6,274 nt of DNA from assembly GCA_021824055.1 (NCBI GenBank), contig JAKALV010000199.1, forward strand, positions 1-6,274, given 5' to 3'. Both the position numbers and the translations under genes were made by a program. A model generated the notes under the pieces. The model worked only from the letters and a program-made list of their open reading frames with translations. It made no database searches and was not told the origin of the DNA. The stretch comes from Acidobacteriota bacterium. GTDB taxonomy: Bacteria; Acidobacteriota; Vicinamibacteria; Vicinamibacterales; SCN-69-37. Positions 1 through 5,608 of the stretch are shown here, piece after piece (the first letter of the stretch is position 1; every line of letters begins with the position of its first letter).

Positions 1-1
1 G

Positions 2-103
2 GCGCTGATCGTGGATCTGGAAATCGTTCCCGAGCAGCGCACGCTCGTGGCCGCGACGCACGGGCTCGGGATCTTCTACCTCACGCTGACTTTAGTTCAG
101 TGA
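2..103 (+). CDS. C-terminal end of a BNR/VPS10-like beta-propeller protein (partial)
   Basis: Only the last 33 codons and a TGA stop are inside the window; the start lies to the left. The tail contains VDLEIVPEQRTLVAATHGLG followed by IFYLTLTLVQ. This is the usual last blade of BNR-repeat, sialidase-like or VPS10-like propellers, whose ends typically read like 'V-DLE--P----L-AATHGRG-W-L'. Such proteins are often large, secreted and of unknown substrate. The function is inferred from this short motif alone; another WD40- or YVTN-type propeller would look similar. The TGA overlaps the first unit of the 8-bp repeat array, and the gene converges on the outer-membrane protein gene on the other strand. 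Confidence 0.6.
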   Translation, partial: ALIVDLEIVPEQRTLVAATHGLGIFYLTLTLVQ

Positions 104-189
104 GGCAGTGAGGCAATGAGGCAGTGGGGCAATGGGGCAGTGGGGCAATGGGGCAATGGGGCAGTGGGGCAATGGGGCAGTGGGGCAGT
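102..189. repeat. 8-bp tandem array, 11 units of GRGGCART
   Basis: Eleven uninterrupted octamers run from 102 to 189. The first three are GAGGCAGT, GAGGCAAT and GAGGCAGT; the other eight are GGGGCAAT or GGGGCAGT. Only two positions vary, each between A and G. The array starts inside the TGA stop of the upstream gene and fills most of the convergent intergenic space. Eight GGGG runs (from 126 to 185), each separated by CAAT or CAGT, make a regular G4-N4 pattern on the + strand. Open frames across it are artefacts of the repeat. It resembles in style the short tandemly repeated repetitive (STRR) elements of cyanobacteria, but no family is assigned. Confidence 0.95.
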
Positions 190-195
190 GAATTC

Positions 196-230
196 GGACC
201 CTGGACCCTGGACTCTGGACCCTGGACTCT
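196..230. repeat. 7-bp tandem array, 5 units of GGACYCT
   Basis: Five heptamers follow in the order GGACCCT, GGACCCT, GGACTCT, GGACCCT, GGACTCT. They differ only by C or T at position 5. The array is separated from the octamer array by GAATTC (190-195), and its last two bases fall in the minus-strand TAG stop (229-231). It therefore covers the end of the minus-strand gene's untranslated region. Two adjacent arrays of different period suggest a composite element rather than simple slippage at one locus. Confidence 0.93.
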
Positions 231-1332
231 AGAATCGAACTGCGATACCCAGCGTCACCAGTCCGCGCACCTGCAGTCGGGTGCTGCTGGCGACGGCAAG
301 GTGGTCGAGCGCGTCGCCGCTCAGCGAGGAGCGGCGTCCGGTTGCGGGGCTGTTGCTGAATTGGACCGACGGATTCGTGAATGACTCGATGAACCCCGAC
401 GGCGTGCCGTCGGTAACCGACGGCGCGGCATCGATGTTCGCGGAAATCGTGCGGTTGGCGGCGATCACGCGTGCGTCGAGCCGAAGGCTCAGCCGGTCGG
501 CGATGGTTCGCGACAGGCCGGCGCCCGCAACGATGGCCGGTGCGGTGTTCGCGGCGGCCCGGATCGTCACGCGATCGGTTTCGTCGATCGGCACCGATCC
601 GAGGATCGTCGTGGTGTAGTGACCCGCGAGCGACATCGCCGCCCCGGTCCCCATGCGGGTCACCACGCCGCCGCCGATGGTCACATAGGGCGTCACGCCG
701 GCGATGGCGCCCATCTCGACATTGGCGGCCAGCGATGTCGTCAGCTCCCGCCACGAACCTGCGGCCGGCGTGGCCGTGGCGGTCACGACGGTGCCGGAGA
801 AGGGACCGGAGGCGAAGAGCGACGTCATCGACGCCACGAAGCTCGCGCGGGTCGCCTCGACGTCAGTCGCGAGCGAGTCGGGCACGTGGCTCGATCCCGA
901 CGACATATCCACCGCCGCCTCGGCCCACACATGGGGCGCCGTGCGAACGCGCAGACGGACGCCCAGGCTTGCGCGCGACTCAGCGCCGCGGCCGATCGTC
1001 GCGATCGCGGCGTCGAGCGGAACGACGCGCGGGGCGAGATCGAGTTGCTGACTGACGGCGTTGATGAGCGATGCGCCGTCGCCGAAGAACCAGGACGACA
1101 CGCGCCGGCTGGGGGAGAACGGGCTGGATGTGGTGATGGGCGCTCCGGCGGCCGGCAGCGACAGTGTGCTCGCTCCCGCGTCGGGGAATCGCCCGAGGCC
1201 GCCGTACGCTTCAACTTCCATGCGCGGCGCCGCCGATGCCGCGCTGCCGCCTGATGCCGTCGCCTGCGCGGCAGCCGGCACCGGGATCGCCGCGATGAGC
1301 GCCGCCGCCATCCATCGGGTCGCCGAAGTCAT
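229..1332 (-). CDS. Secreted outer-membrane beta-barrel protein, uncharacterised
   Basis: The protein has 367 residues from the chosen ATG at 1332. That start gives a standard Sec signal peptide: MTSATRW, a hydrophobic core MAAALIAAIPVP, then AAA before Gln23, so cleavage is likely between 22 and 23. An in-frame ATG at 1368 would add 12 polar residues; a GGAGG abuts it directly, too close for normal use. The mature part is rich in Ala, Gly, Ser and Thr with many alternating polar/hydrophobic stretches, and ends LVTLGIAVRF. A terminal Phe on an amphipathic last strand is the usual BAM-recognised barrel ending. The segment SSWFFGDGASLINAV near the N-terminus looks like a conserved motif, but I cannot name the family or a substrate. 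The gene lies 49 bp downstream of the MATE gene on the same strand and may share its transcript. Confidence 0.75.
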   Translation of the reverse strand: MTSATRWMAAALIAAIPVPAAAQATASGGSAASAAPRMEVEAYGGLGRFPDAGASTLSLPAAGAPITTSSPFSPSRRVSSWFFGDGASLINAVSQQLDLAPRVVPLDAAIATIGRGAESRASLGVRLRVRTAPHVWAEAAVDMSSGSSHVPDSLATDVEATRASFVASMTSLFASGPFSGTVVTATATPAAGSWRELTTSLAANVEMGAIAGVTPYVTIGGGVVTRMGTGAAMSLAGHYTTTILGSVPIDETDRVTIRAAANTAPAIVAGAGLSRTIADRLSLRLDARVIAANRTISANIDAAPSVTDGTPSGFIESFTNPSVQFSNSPATGRRSSLSGDALDHLAVASSTRLQVRGLVTLGIAVRF

Positions 1333-1381
1333 GGCGCTGAACTTACCATTCCTGCTCGTCCCGCGCATCCTCCGCGCCCCG

Positions 1382-2776
1382 CTATGCCGGCGCCTTGACC
1401 GCGATGTTCTTCCATCCGCCCTGGCGGAAGCGAAGCACGCTCAGCGTGGCGCGGGTGGCATGGCCGCAGACGATGGCCAGCCAGATGTCGCTGGCGTGCA
1501 GGCCGCGGGCGCCGGTGAAACTCTGGTAGAACGTGCAGATGCCGATCGGCACCACCACCTGCGACACGATCGAAATATAGAGCGGGCTCTTCGTGTCGCC
1601 GGTGCCCTGCAGCGCGCCCGTGAACGACAGCGCCACCGTGACAAACAACCCCGACACCGCGAGGTACGCGAGCAACTGGCGTCCGATTTGTCCGGCGACG
1701 CCGTCATTCAGATTGAACACGCTCAGCAACGGGCCGGGCGCCAGGACGAAGGCGAGCCCCACCACGGATGCGACGCCCACGCCGATCCTGGCCGCCGCCA
1801 CCGCCGACTGCGCCGCGCGCTCGGGTTTGCCGGCGCCCAGATTCTGCCCCGCGACTGCGGCGGCCGCGCCCATCAGTCCCACCGACGTCCACGTGATCAT
1901 CGAGAACAGCTCGGTGTATCCCACCGCGTATGCGGCCTGCGCGTCGGCGCTGGTCGGCAGCGAGCCGATGAAGCGCACCAGCAGCACGCCGGCGACGTTC
2001 ATCGCGATGCCCTGCACGCCGGCCGGCAGGCCGAACCTGAACAGCTCGCGGATGATCGCCCAGTCGGGCCTGAACGACATCGTGCGCGTGAACTTCACCA
2101 CGAGCCGGTCCGTGAACAACAGCCACATGGCGACAAGTCCCGTGATGCCGCTCGCGAGCGTGGTGCCGATCGCGGCCCCGGTGGCGCCGAACGACGGGAT
2201 GGGGCCGAGGCCGCCGATCAGCATCACGTTGAAGCAGATATTGAGCACGGTCAGCATGACGCCGAGGCGCAGCGGCGTCTTCGCGTCGCCGGCGGCCCTG
2301 AGCGCGCCGCTGACCATGAAGAAGAGCAGCATGCCGAAGCTGAACACCAGCATGATGCGCAGGAACGGCAGCGCCACGTGCTGCACCTCGGGCGCCGCGT
2401 TGACCACGTTCAGCAGCAGCGGCGCGGCGAGGTAGCCGACCGGCGCCATGACGAACACCGCCATGATCACCGCGGCGAGAAACGCCTGGTACACCGTGCG
2501 GTTGACCGCCTCGGCATTGCCGGCGCCGGCGAAGCGCGCCACCAGGACGCCCATGCCGGTGAACACCGAGCTGATGAACACGATCACGAGAATCCACAGC
2601 TGCACGCTGACGCCGATCGCGGCGTTGCCCGCGTGGCCCACGTAGTGGCCCACCATGGCGTGGTCGACCACGCCCTGCATGCCGCCGATGATGTTCTGGA
2701 GCATCGTCGGCCACGCCAGCTTCCAGACGGCCTTCTGAAGAGGGCCGTCAATAATGCCGCGATCAAATGTTTTCAA
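1382..2776 (-). CDS. MATE-family multidrug/sodium exporter
   Basis: This 464-residue integral membrane protein has the usual length and about 12 hydrophobic segments expected of a MATE antiporter, which exports organic cations or drugs using Na+ or H+. The internal duplication is visible. GALRAAGDAKTPL (157-169) in the N-lobe is mirrored by GALQGTGDTKSPL (387-399), and VARFAGAGNAEA (79-90) by GQNLGAGKPERA (from 310). Asp38, in GVVDHAMVG of the first membrane segment, probably corresponds to the conserved cation-coupling Asp of MATE proteins. The start is TTG at 2776: the 18 codons upstream hold no start codon, and the first ATG (Met25) would cut into the first helix. No clear Shine-Dalgarno sequence precedes the TTG. 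The substrate cannot be told from the sequence. Confidence 0.93.
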   Translation of the reverse strand: MKTFDRGIIDGPLQKAVWKLAWPTMLQNIIGGMQGVVDHAMVGHYVGHAGNAAIGVSVQLWILVIVFISSVFTGMGVLVARFAGAGNAEAVNRTVYQAFLAAVIMAVFVMAPVGYLAAPLLLNVVNAAPEVQHVALPFLRIMLVFSFGMLLFFMVSGALRAAGDAKTPLRLGVMLTVLNICFNVMLIGGLGPIPSFGATGAAIGTTLASGITGLVAMWLLFTDRLVVKFTRTMSFRPDWAIIRELFRFGLPAGVQGIAMNVAGVLLVRFIGSLPTSADAQAAYAVGYTELFSMITWTSVGLMGAAAAVAGQNLGAGKPERAAQSAVAAARIGVGVASVVGLAFVLAPGPLLSVFNLNDGVAGQIGRQLLAYLAVSGLFVTVALSFTGALQGTGDTKSPLYISIVSQVVVPIGICTFYQSFTGARGLHASDIWLAIVCGHATRATLSVLRFRQGGWKNIAVKAPA

Positions 2777-2865
2777 TCGACAGAGACGATAGCAGAGAAC
2801 GGCTCGAGGAGCACCCGCTGGATGGAACGGGGCCTCAGCGGCGGCGGGGCGGCGCGGCGCGGCTT

Positions 2866-2874
2866 TGGTACACT
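2866..2874 (+). promoter_or_regulatory. Candidate extended -10 of the MazG-like gene
   Basis: TGGTACACT fits the extended -10 form TGnTANNNT, with TACACT matching 4 of 6 consensus bases. It lies 17 bp before the ATG at 2892, so transcription would start near 2881, giving a leader of about 11 nt that still includes the GGAGG ribosome site. No -35 hexamer is visible 16-18 bp upstream. Confidence 0.35.
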
Positions 2875-2882
2875 CCGCCGCT

Positions 2883-2887
2883 GGAGG
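2883..2887 (+). promoter_or_regulatory. Ribosome binding site GGAGG that fixes the MazG-like start
   Basis: GGAGG sits 4 nt before the ATG at 2892. It supports that codon over the in-frame TTG at 2865, which would put the site inside the coding sequence and add nine residues absent from the family. Confidence 0.7.
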
Positions 2888-2891
2888 TCCG

Positions 2892-3242
2892 ATGGCGTCC
2901 GATCTGATCGATCTTCGCGACCGCTTGCGCCGCTTTGCCGCCGAGCGCGACTGGGATCAGTTTCACTCGCCGAAGAATCTGGCGGCCGCGCTGATCGTCG
3001 AGGCGGCCGAACTGCTCGAACATTTCCAGTGGCTCAAGGACGAGGACTCCGCCGCGCTGCCTCCGGAGAAGCGCGCGGCCGTCGCGGAAGAGATCGCCGA
3101 CGTGCTGCTGTACCTGGTCCGCATCGCCGACAAGCTCGACGTCGACCTGGCGGGCGCCGCCCGCAGGAAGATCGACGTCAACGCCGTGAAATACCCCGCC
3201 GACAAGGCGCGCGGCAGCATGCGGAAGTACACCGAGCTCTGA
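2892..3242 (+). CDS. dCTPP1-type MazG-like nucleotide pyrophosphohydrolase
   Basis: This 116-residue all-alpha protein belongs to the MazG-like superfamily, closest to the dCTP pyrophosphatase (RS21-C6/DCTPP1) type. These enzymes cut (d)NTPs, often dCTP or modified dCTP, to NMP plus pyrophosphate and so clean the nucleotide pool. The metal-binding pattern is present: E37xxE40 in IVEAAELLEHFQW and E67xxD70 in EEIADVLLYL. Other family marks are FAAERDWDQFH (15-25), with Trp21 likely at the base pocket, Trp47, and the C-terminal KYP...G...KYTEL (100-116). The length is normal for a single-domain member, much shorter than two-domain MazG. A housekeeping role is likely, but the preferred base is not readable from the sequence. 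The ClC gene starts 20 nt downstream. Confidence 0.92.
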   Translation: MASDLIDLRDRLRRFAAERDWDQFHSPKNLAAALIVEAAELLEHFQWLKDEDSAALPPEKRAAVAEEIADVLLYLVRIADKLDVDLAGAARRKIDVNAVKYPADKARGSMRKYTEL

Positions 3243-3250
3243 CGGTCCGG

Positions 3251-3262
3251 TATCATTGGCGC
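3251..3262 (+). promoter_or_regulatory. Candidate -10 element for a leaderless ClC transcript
   Basis: TATCAT (3251-3256) matches the -10 consensus at 5 of 6 bases and ends 6 nt before the ATG at 3263. That spacing would start transcription at or next to the start codon. No Shine-Dalgarno-like run occurs between the MazG stop and this ATG. The -35 region (TACACC, 3228-3233) is poor. Confidence 0.3.
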
Positions 3263-4675
3263 ATGCGCGCTGAAGCCGATACACCGCGTCTCTCGGACGA
3301 GGTGCGTTGGTACACGGAACACACCGCGCTTCTCATCAGCACCTTGAAGTGGGCATCGCTTGGTGCGGCGGCCGGGCTGTGCGTGGGATTGGCCACCCGC
3401 GGGTTTCTGTGGTCTCTGGTGTGGGCCGGCGACGCGGCCCGGAGCCTGACCCGCGGCGCGTTTCCACCCTTTTTGCTGCTGCCGATCGCGCTGCCGCTCT
3501 GCGCGTGGTTGATCAGGACCTTCGCGCCGGACGCGCGCGGGCACGGGACCGAAGCAGTCATTGCGGCCGTTCATCAGCGGTCGGGACGCATCAACTGGCG
3601 GGTCGCGCCGGTAAAACTCGCCGCCACCGTATTGACCCTGGCTTTTGGCGGATCCGTCGGCAAGGAAGGACCGGCCGCGCAGATCGGCGCATCGCTGACG
3701 AGCTTGTTCGCGGACGTGCTTCGACTTTCCGACGATGACCGCCGCCGATTGGTCATCTGCGGCATCAGTGCCGGTTTCGCCGCCGTGTTCGGCACGCCGG
3801 TCTCCGGCGCCATCTTCGGCATCGAAGTCTTGTACCTGGGTCGCCTCGACTACTCCGTGATCTTTCCCTCGCTGGTCGCCGGCATCGTCGCGCACCTGGC
3901 GTGCGGTGCGCATCCGCCGTTTCCCGCCCTGCAGGACGCGTTTGGCTCGATGGGCCAGGTGAAGATCATTCTGGTGTCGATTGTGTCGGGCGCGGCGTTC
4001 GGGATTGTGGCCCTGATCCTTATCGAGTCGCTTCGCGGACTCGAGCGCGCGGTTCGCCGATTTGATCCGCATCCGTACCTCGTGGCCGGGGCGGGCGGCG
4101 TGGCGCTCGTGGCGATCTACCTCGCCGCCGGAGACCGGTACGCCGGGCTCGGCGTGGACACCATTGACGGCGTGCTCGCCGGCACCCTGAAGGCGGGCGC
4201 CGCGATGTTCGTGATCAAGATCGTGGCAACGGCCGTGACGCTCGAAACGGGCGGCAGCGGCGGCATCGTCACGCCGATCTTCTTCGTGGGCGCGACCAGT
4301 GGCGCCGCGCTGGCGGCCGTCTTCGGCGTGTCGCCGAGCCTGCTTGCCGCATTCGGATTTGTGTCCGTGCTCGCGGCCGCGGCGAATACGCCGCTGGCCG
4401 CCGCGGTCATGGCCATCGAAGTGCTGCCGGCGCCCGAAGGTGTCTACGCCGCGTTGGCCGCGGCCACCGCGTTCCTCATCGTTGGGCATCGGAGCGTGTA
4501 CGCGAGCCAGAAGCTGGGATTCTCAAAATCCGCGGGTCTCGAGGTTGCGCTGGGCGGGGCCATCGGCGACCTGGATTCCGGCGCCGTTCGCGTCAGGAAG
4601 GGCAGCCTCACCGAGCTCGTGCATGCGCAGATCGACCGTGCGCGACTGCGCGATGAAGATGACGATGGGGCGTAG
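3263..4675 (+). CDS. ClC-family chloride channel / Cl-/H+ transporter
   Basis: This 470-residue integral membrane protein covers the whole ClC core and has no C-terminal CBS domains. The N-terminus to residue 30 is polar and cytoplasmic. The anion-path motifs are all identifiable: GHGTEAV (93-99) at the GSGIP position, GKEGP (133-137) with the gating glutamate Glu135, GGIVTP (333-338) at the GxFxP position, and Tyr413 in SVYASQ at the central tyrosine position. By hand alignment to E. coli ClC-ec1 ([10 protein letters not shown]...FIIEEM), the internal proton glutamate E203 is replaced by Val189, and the central serine by His94. Such proteins move Cl- or other anions across the inner membrane, as antiporters or channels. 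The open frame continues upstream over other genes, but ATG 3263 directly precedes the recognisable N-terminus. Confidence 0.93.
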   Translation: MRAEADTPRLSDEVRWYTEHTALLISTLKWASLGAAAGLCVGLATRGFLWSLVWAGDAARSLTRGAFPPFLLLPIALPLCAWLIRTFAPDARGHGTEAVIAAVHQRSGRINWRVAPVKLAATVLTLAFGGSVGKEGPAAQIGASLTSLFADVLRLSDDDRRRLVICGISAGFAAVFGTPVSGAIFGIEVLYLGRLDYSVIFPSLVAGIVAHLACGAHPPFPALQDAFGSMGQVKIILVSIVSGAAFGIVALILIESLRGLERAVRRFDPHPYLVAGAGGVALVAIYLAAGDRYAGLGVDTIDGVLAGTLKAGAAMFVIKIVATAVTLETGGSGGIVTPIFFVGATSGAALAAVFGVSPSLLAAFGFVSVLAAAANTPLAAAVMAIEVLPAPEGVYAALAAATAFLIVGHRSVYASQKLGFSKSAGLEVALGGAIGDLDSGAVRVRKGSLTELVHAQIDRARLRDEDDDGA

Positions 4676-4693
4676 CGTTCACGTCGTGCCGGC

Positions 4694-4721
4694 TGAACAT
4701 TAAATAACATTAAGTTATGAT
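4694..4721 (+). promoter_or_regulatory. Candidate sigma70-type promoter of the DUF4159 gene
   Basis: TGAACA (4694-4699, 4 of 6 to the -35 consensus) and TATGAT (4716-4721, 5 of 6 to the -10) are 16 bp apart. The transcript would start near 4728, about 20 nt before the GTG. This AT-rich island contrasts with the GC-rich genes around it. No clear ribosome site precedes the GTG. Confidence 0.55.
4704..4718. promoter_or_regulatory. Operator-like inverted repeat within the promoter
   Basis: ATAAC-ATTAA-GTTAT is a perfect inverted repeat with 5-bp arms and a 5-bp spacer. It lies between the proposed -35 and -10 and overlaps the -10 by three bases, a classic site for a repressor dimer. It is interlaced with a direct repeat, AACATTAA at 4696-4703 and 4706-4713, offset by 10 bp, or one helical turn. 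The binding protein is unknown. Confidence 0.4.
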
Positions 4722-4747
4722 CTGGCTGTTGAGTTTACACTCCATCC

Positions 4748-5560
4748 GTGCCCACAAATTGGCGCATCCGGGCTCGGCCTTCACGAAGAGTGTGGCTGGG
4801 GCTGGCGATAGCTGTCTGCTGCGTTGAGCTGGGCTTCGCGCAGGGCCGGTTCCGAAACTTCGGCGGCGCGTTCGAGCCGACCATCAACAACGTCAAATAC
4901 GACGCACGATTCACCTTCGCGCGGCTGAAGTACACCGTCGGCCCCGGCGGTTACTACTACCGTGGCGAGCCGGCTTGGGCGCACGGCTACAGCCAGGCTG
5001 AAGTGAACCTCTCGGAGATTCTCGAGTCACTGACGATGGTGCATCCGCGCATGGACGCGTCGAACGTGTTCAGCGTGGACGATCCGGAGCTCGACGAGTA
5101 TCCGGTGGCGTACATGACCGAAGCCGGCTACTGGGAGCTCAACGACGCCGAGGCGGTTGCGCTGGGCGCGTACCTGAACAAGGGCGGCTTTGTGATCTTC
5201 GACGATTTCCGCCCGCCGCCGCGCGGCGGCGGCGGCTGGGAGCAGTTCGAATCCAACATGGCGCGCGTCCTGCCCGGCGCGAAGATGATCGACCTCACGC
5301 CGGCGGACCCGATCTTCCACGTGTTCTTCGATATCAATTCCTTCAACGTCCTGCCGCAGGCCTACGACGGCGGCGCCCCGGTGATCCGCGGCATCTACGA
5401 GGACAACGATCCGACAAAGCGGTTGATGGCCATCATCAACTTCAACACCGACGTCTCGCAGTTCTGGGAATTCTCGGCCACGGGCATGTTCTCGGTGGAC
5501 CAGTCGAACGAGGCGTACCAGCTGGGCGTGAACTACATCATCTACGGTCTCACGCACTAG
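4748..5560 (+). CDS. Secreted DUF4159-domain protein
   Basis: This 270-residue protein has an N-terminal export signal: basic residues 6-14, a hydrophobic core at 17-26, and probable cleavage after FAQ or GFA near residue 31-32. The stretch SRRVWL (12-17) resembles a twin-arginine motif. The rest is a DUF4159 domain, a family of unknown function with a glutamine-amidotransferase-like fold. Typical marks are FTFARLKYTV (55-64), the AW-HGY-QAEVNLSEIL block (76-92), DDPELDEYPVAYMTEAGYWEL (111-131) and YLNKGGFVIFDDF (142-154), then a downstream FDI near the HVFF motif. The start is GTG at 4748; a GTG at 4790 would lose the basic n-region. In other genomes DUF4159 is often found beside MoxR/DUF58/Bat-type genes, which are not seen here. 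The next gene begins 48 bp downstream on the same strand. Confidence 0.88.
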   Translation: MPTNWRIRARPSRRVWLGLAIAVCCVELGFAQGRFRNFGGAFEPTINNVKYDARFTFARLKYTVGPGGYYYRGEPAWAHGYSQAEVNLSEILESLTMVHPRMDASNVFSVDDPELDEYPVAYMTEAGYWELNDAEAVALGAYLNKGGFVIFDDFRPPPRGGGGWEQFESNMARVLPGAKMIDLTPADPIFHVFFDINSFNVLPQAYDGGAPVIRGIYEDNDPTKRLMAIINFNTDVSQFWEFSATGMFSVDQSNEAYQLGVNYIIYGLTH

Positions 5561-5608
5561 GCGTCGCCCCAGACAACGCGGCGGCGCGCCGTCTCGTCTG
5601 AACGCAGC

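Larger units (their letters stand above)
2777..2891. promoter_or_regulatory. Divergent intergenic promoter region, MATE / MazG-like
   Basis: These 115 bp separate the two divergent start codons and should carry both promoters. On the minus strand, TGCTATCGT (2794-2786) resembles an extended -10 element and would place a transcript start about 3 nt before the TTG of the MATE gene. The middle (about 2829-2862) is very G-rich and contains no obvious -35 hexamer for either side. Both assignments come from eye matching only. Confidence 0.35.

Noticed and set aside
102..230. CRISPR array
   Set aside because: Units are 7-8 bp with no unique spacers, and there are no cas genes.
190..233. EcoRI (GAATTC) and XbaI (TCTAGA) sites flanking the heptamer array, suggesting vector sequence
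   Set aside because: The rest of a polylinker is absent, TCTAGA includes the natural stop codon of the minus-strand gene, and genuine coding sequence flanks both sides.
92..384. Open frames through the repeat region giving MGQWGSGAMG-like or PLPHCPIA-like peptides
   Set aside because: They are pure translations of the 8-bp repeat joined to antisense of the beta-barrel gene; there is no ribosome site or family motif.
1061..3262. Long plus-strand open frame running into the ClC gene, antisense to the MATE gene and out of frame over MazG
   Set aside because: Its translation is Arg/His/Asp/Gln-rich and low-complexity, as expected from the shadow of a GC-rich gene. The real genes in other frames have clear family motifs.
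4676..4693. Hairpin terminator after the ClC gene
   Set aside because: The possible stem around GGCGTAGCG and CGTCGTGCC has several mismatches and no U tract.
5561..5608. Palindrome GGCGCGCC between DUF4159 and the permease as a terminator
   Set aside because: The stem is only about 4-5 bp and there is no T-run; it is expected by chance in GC-rich DNA.
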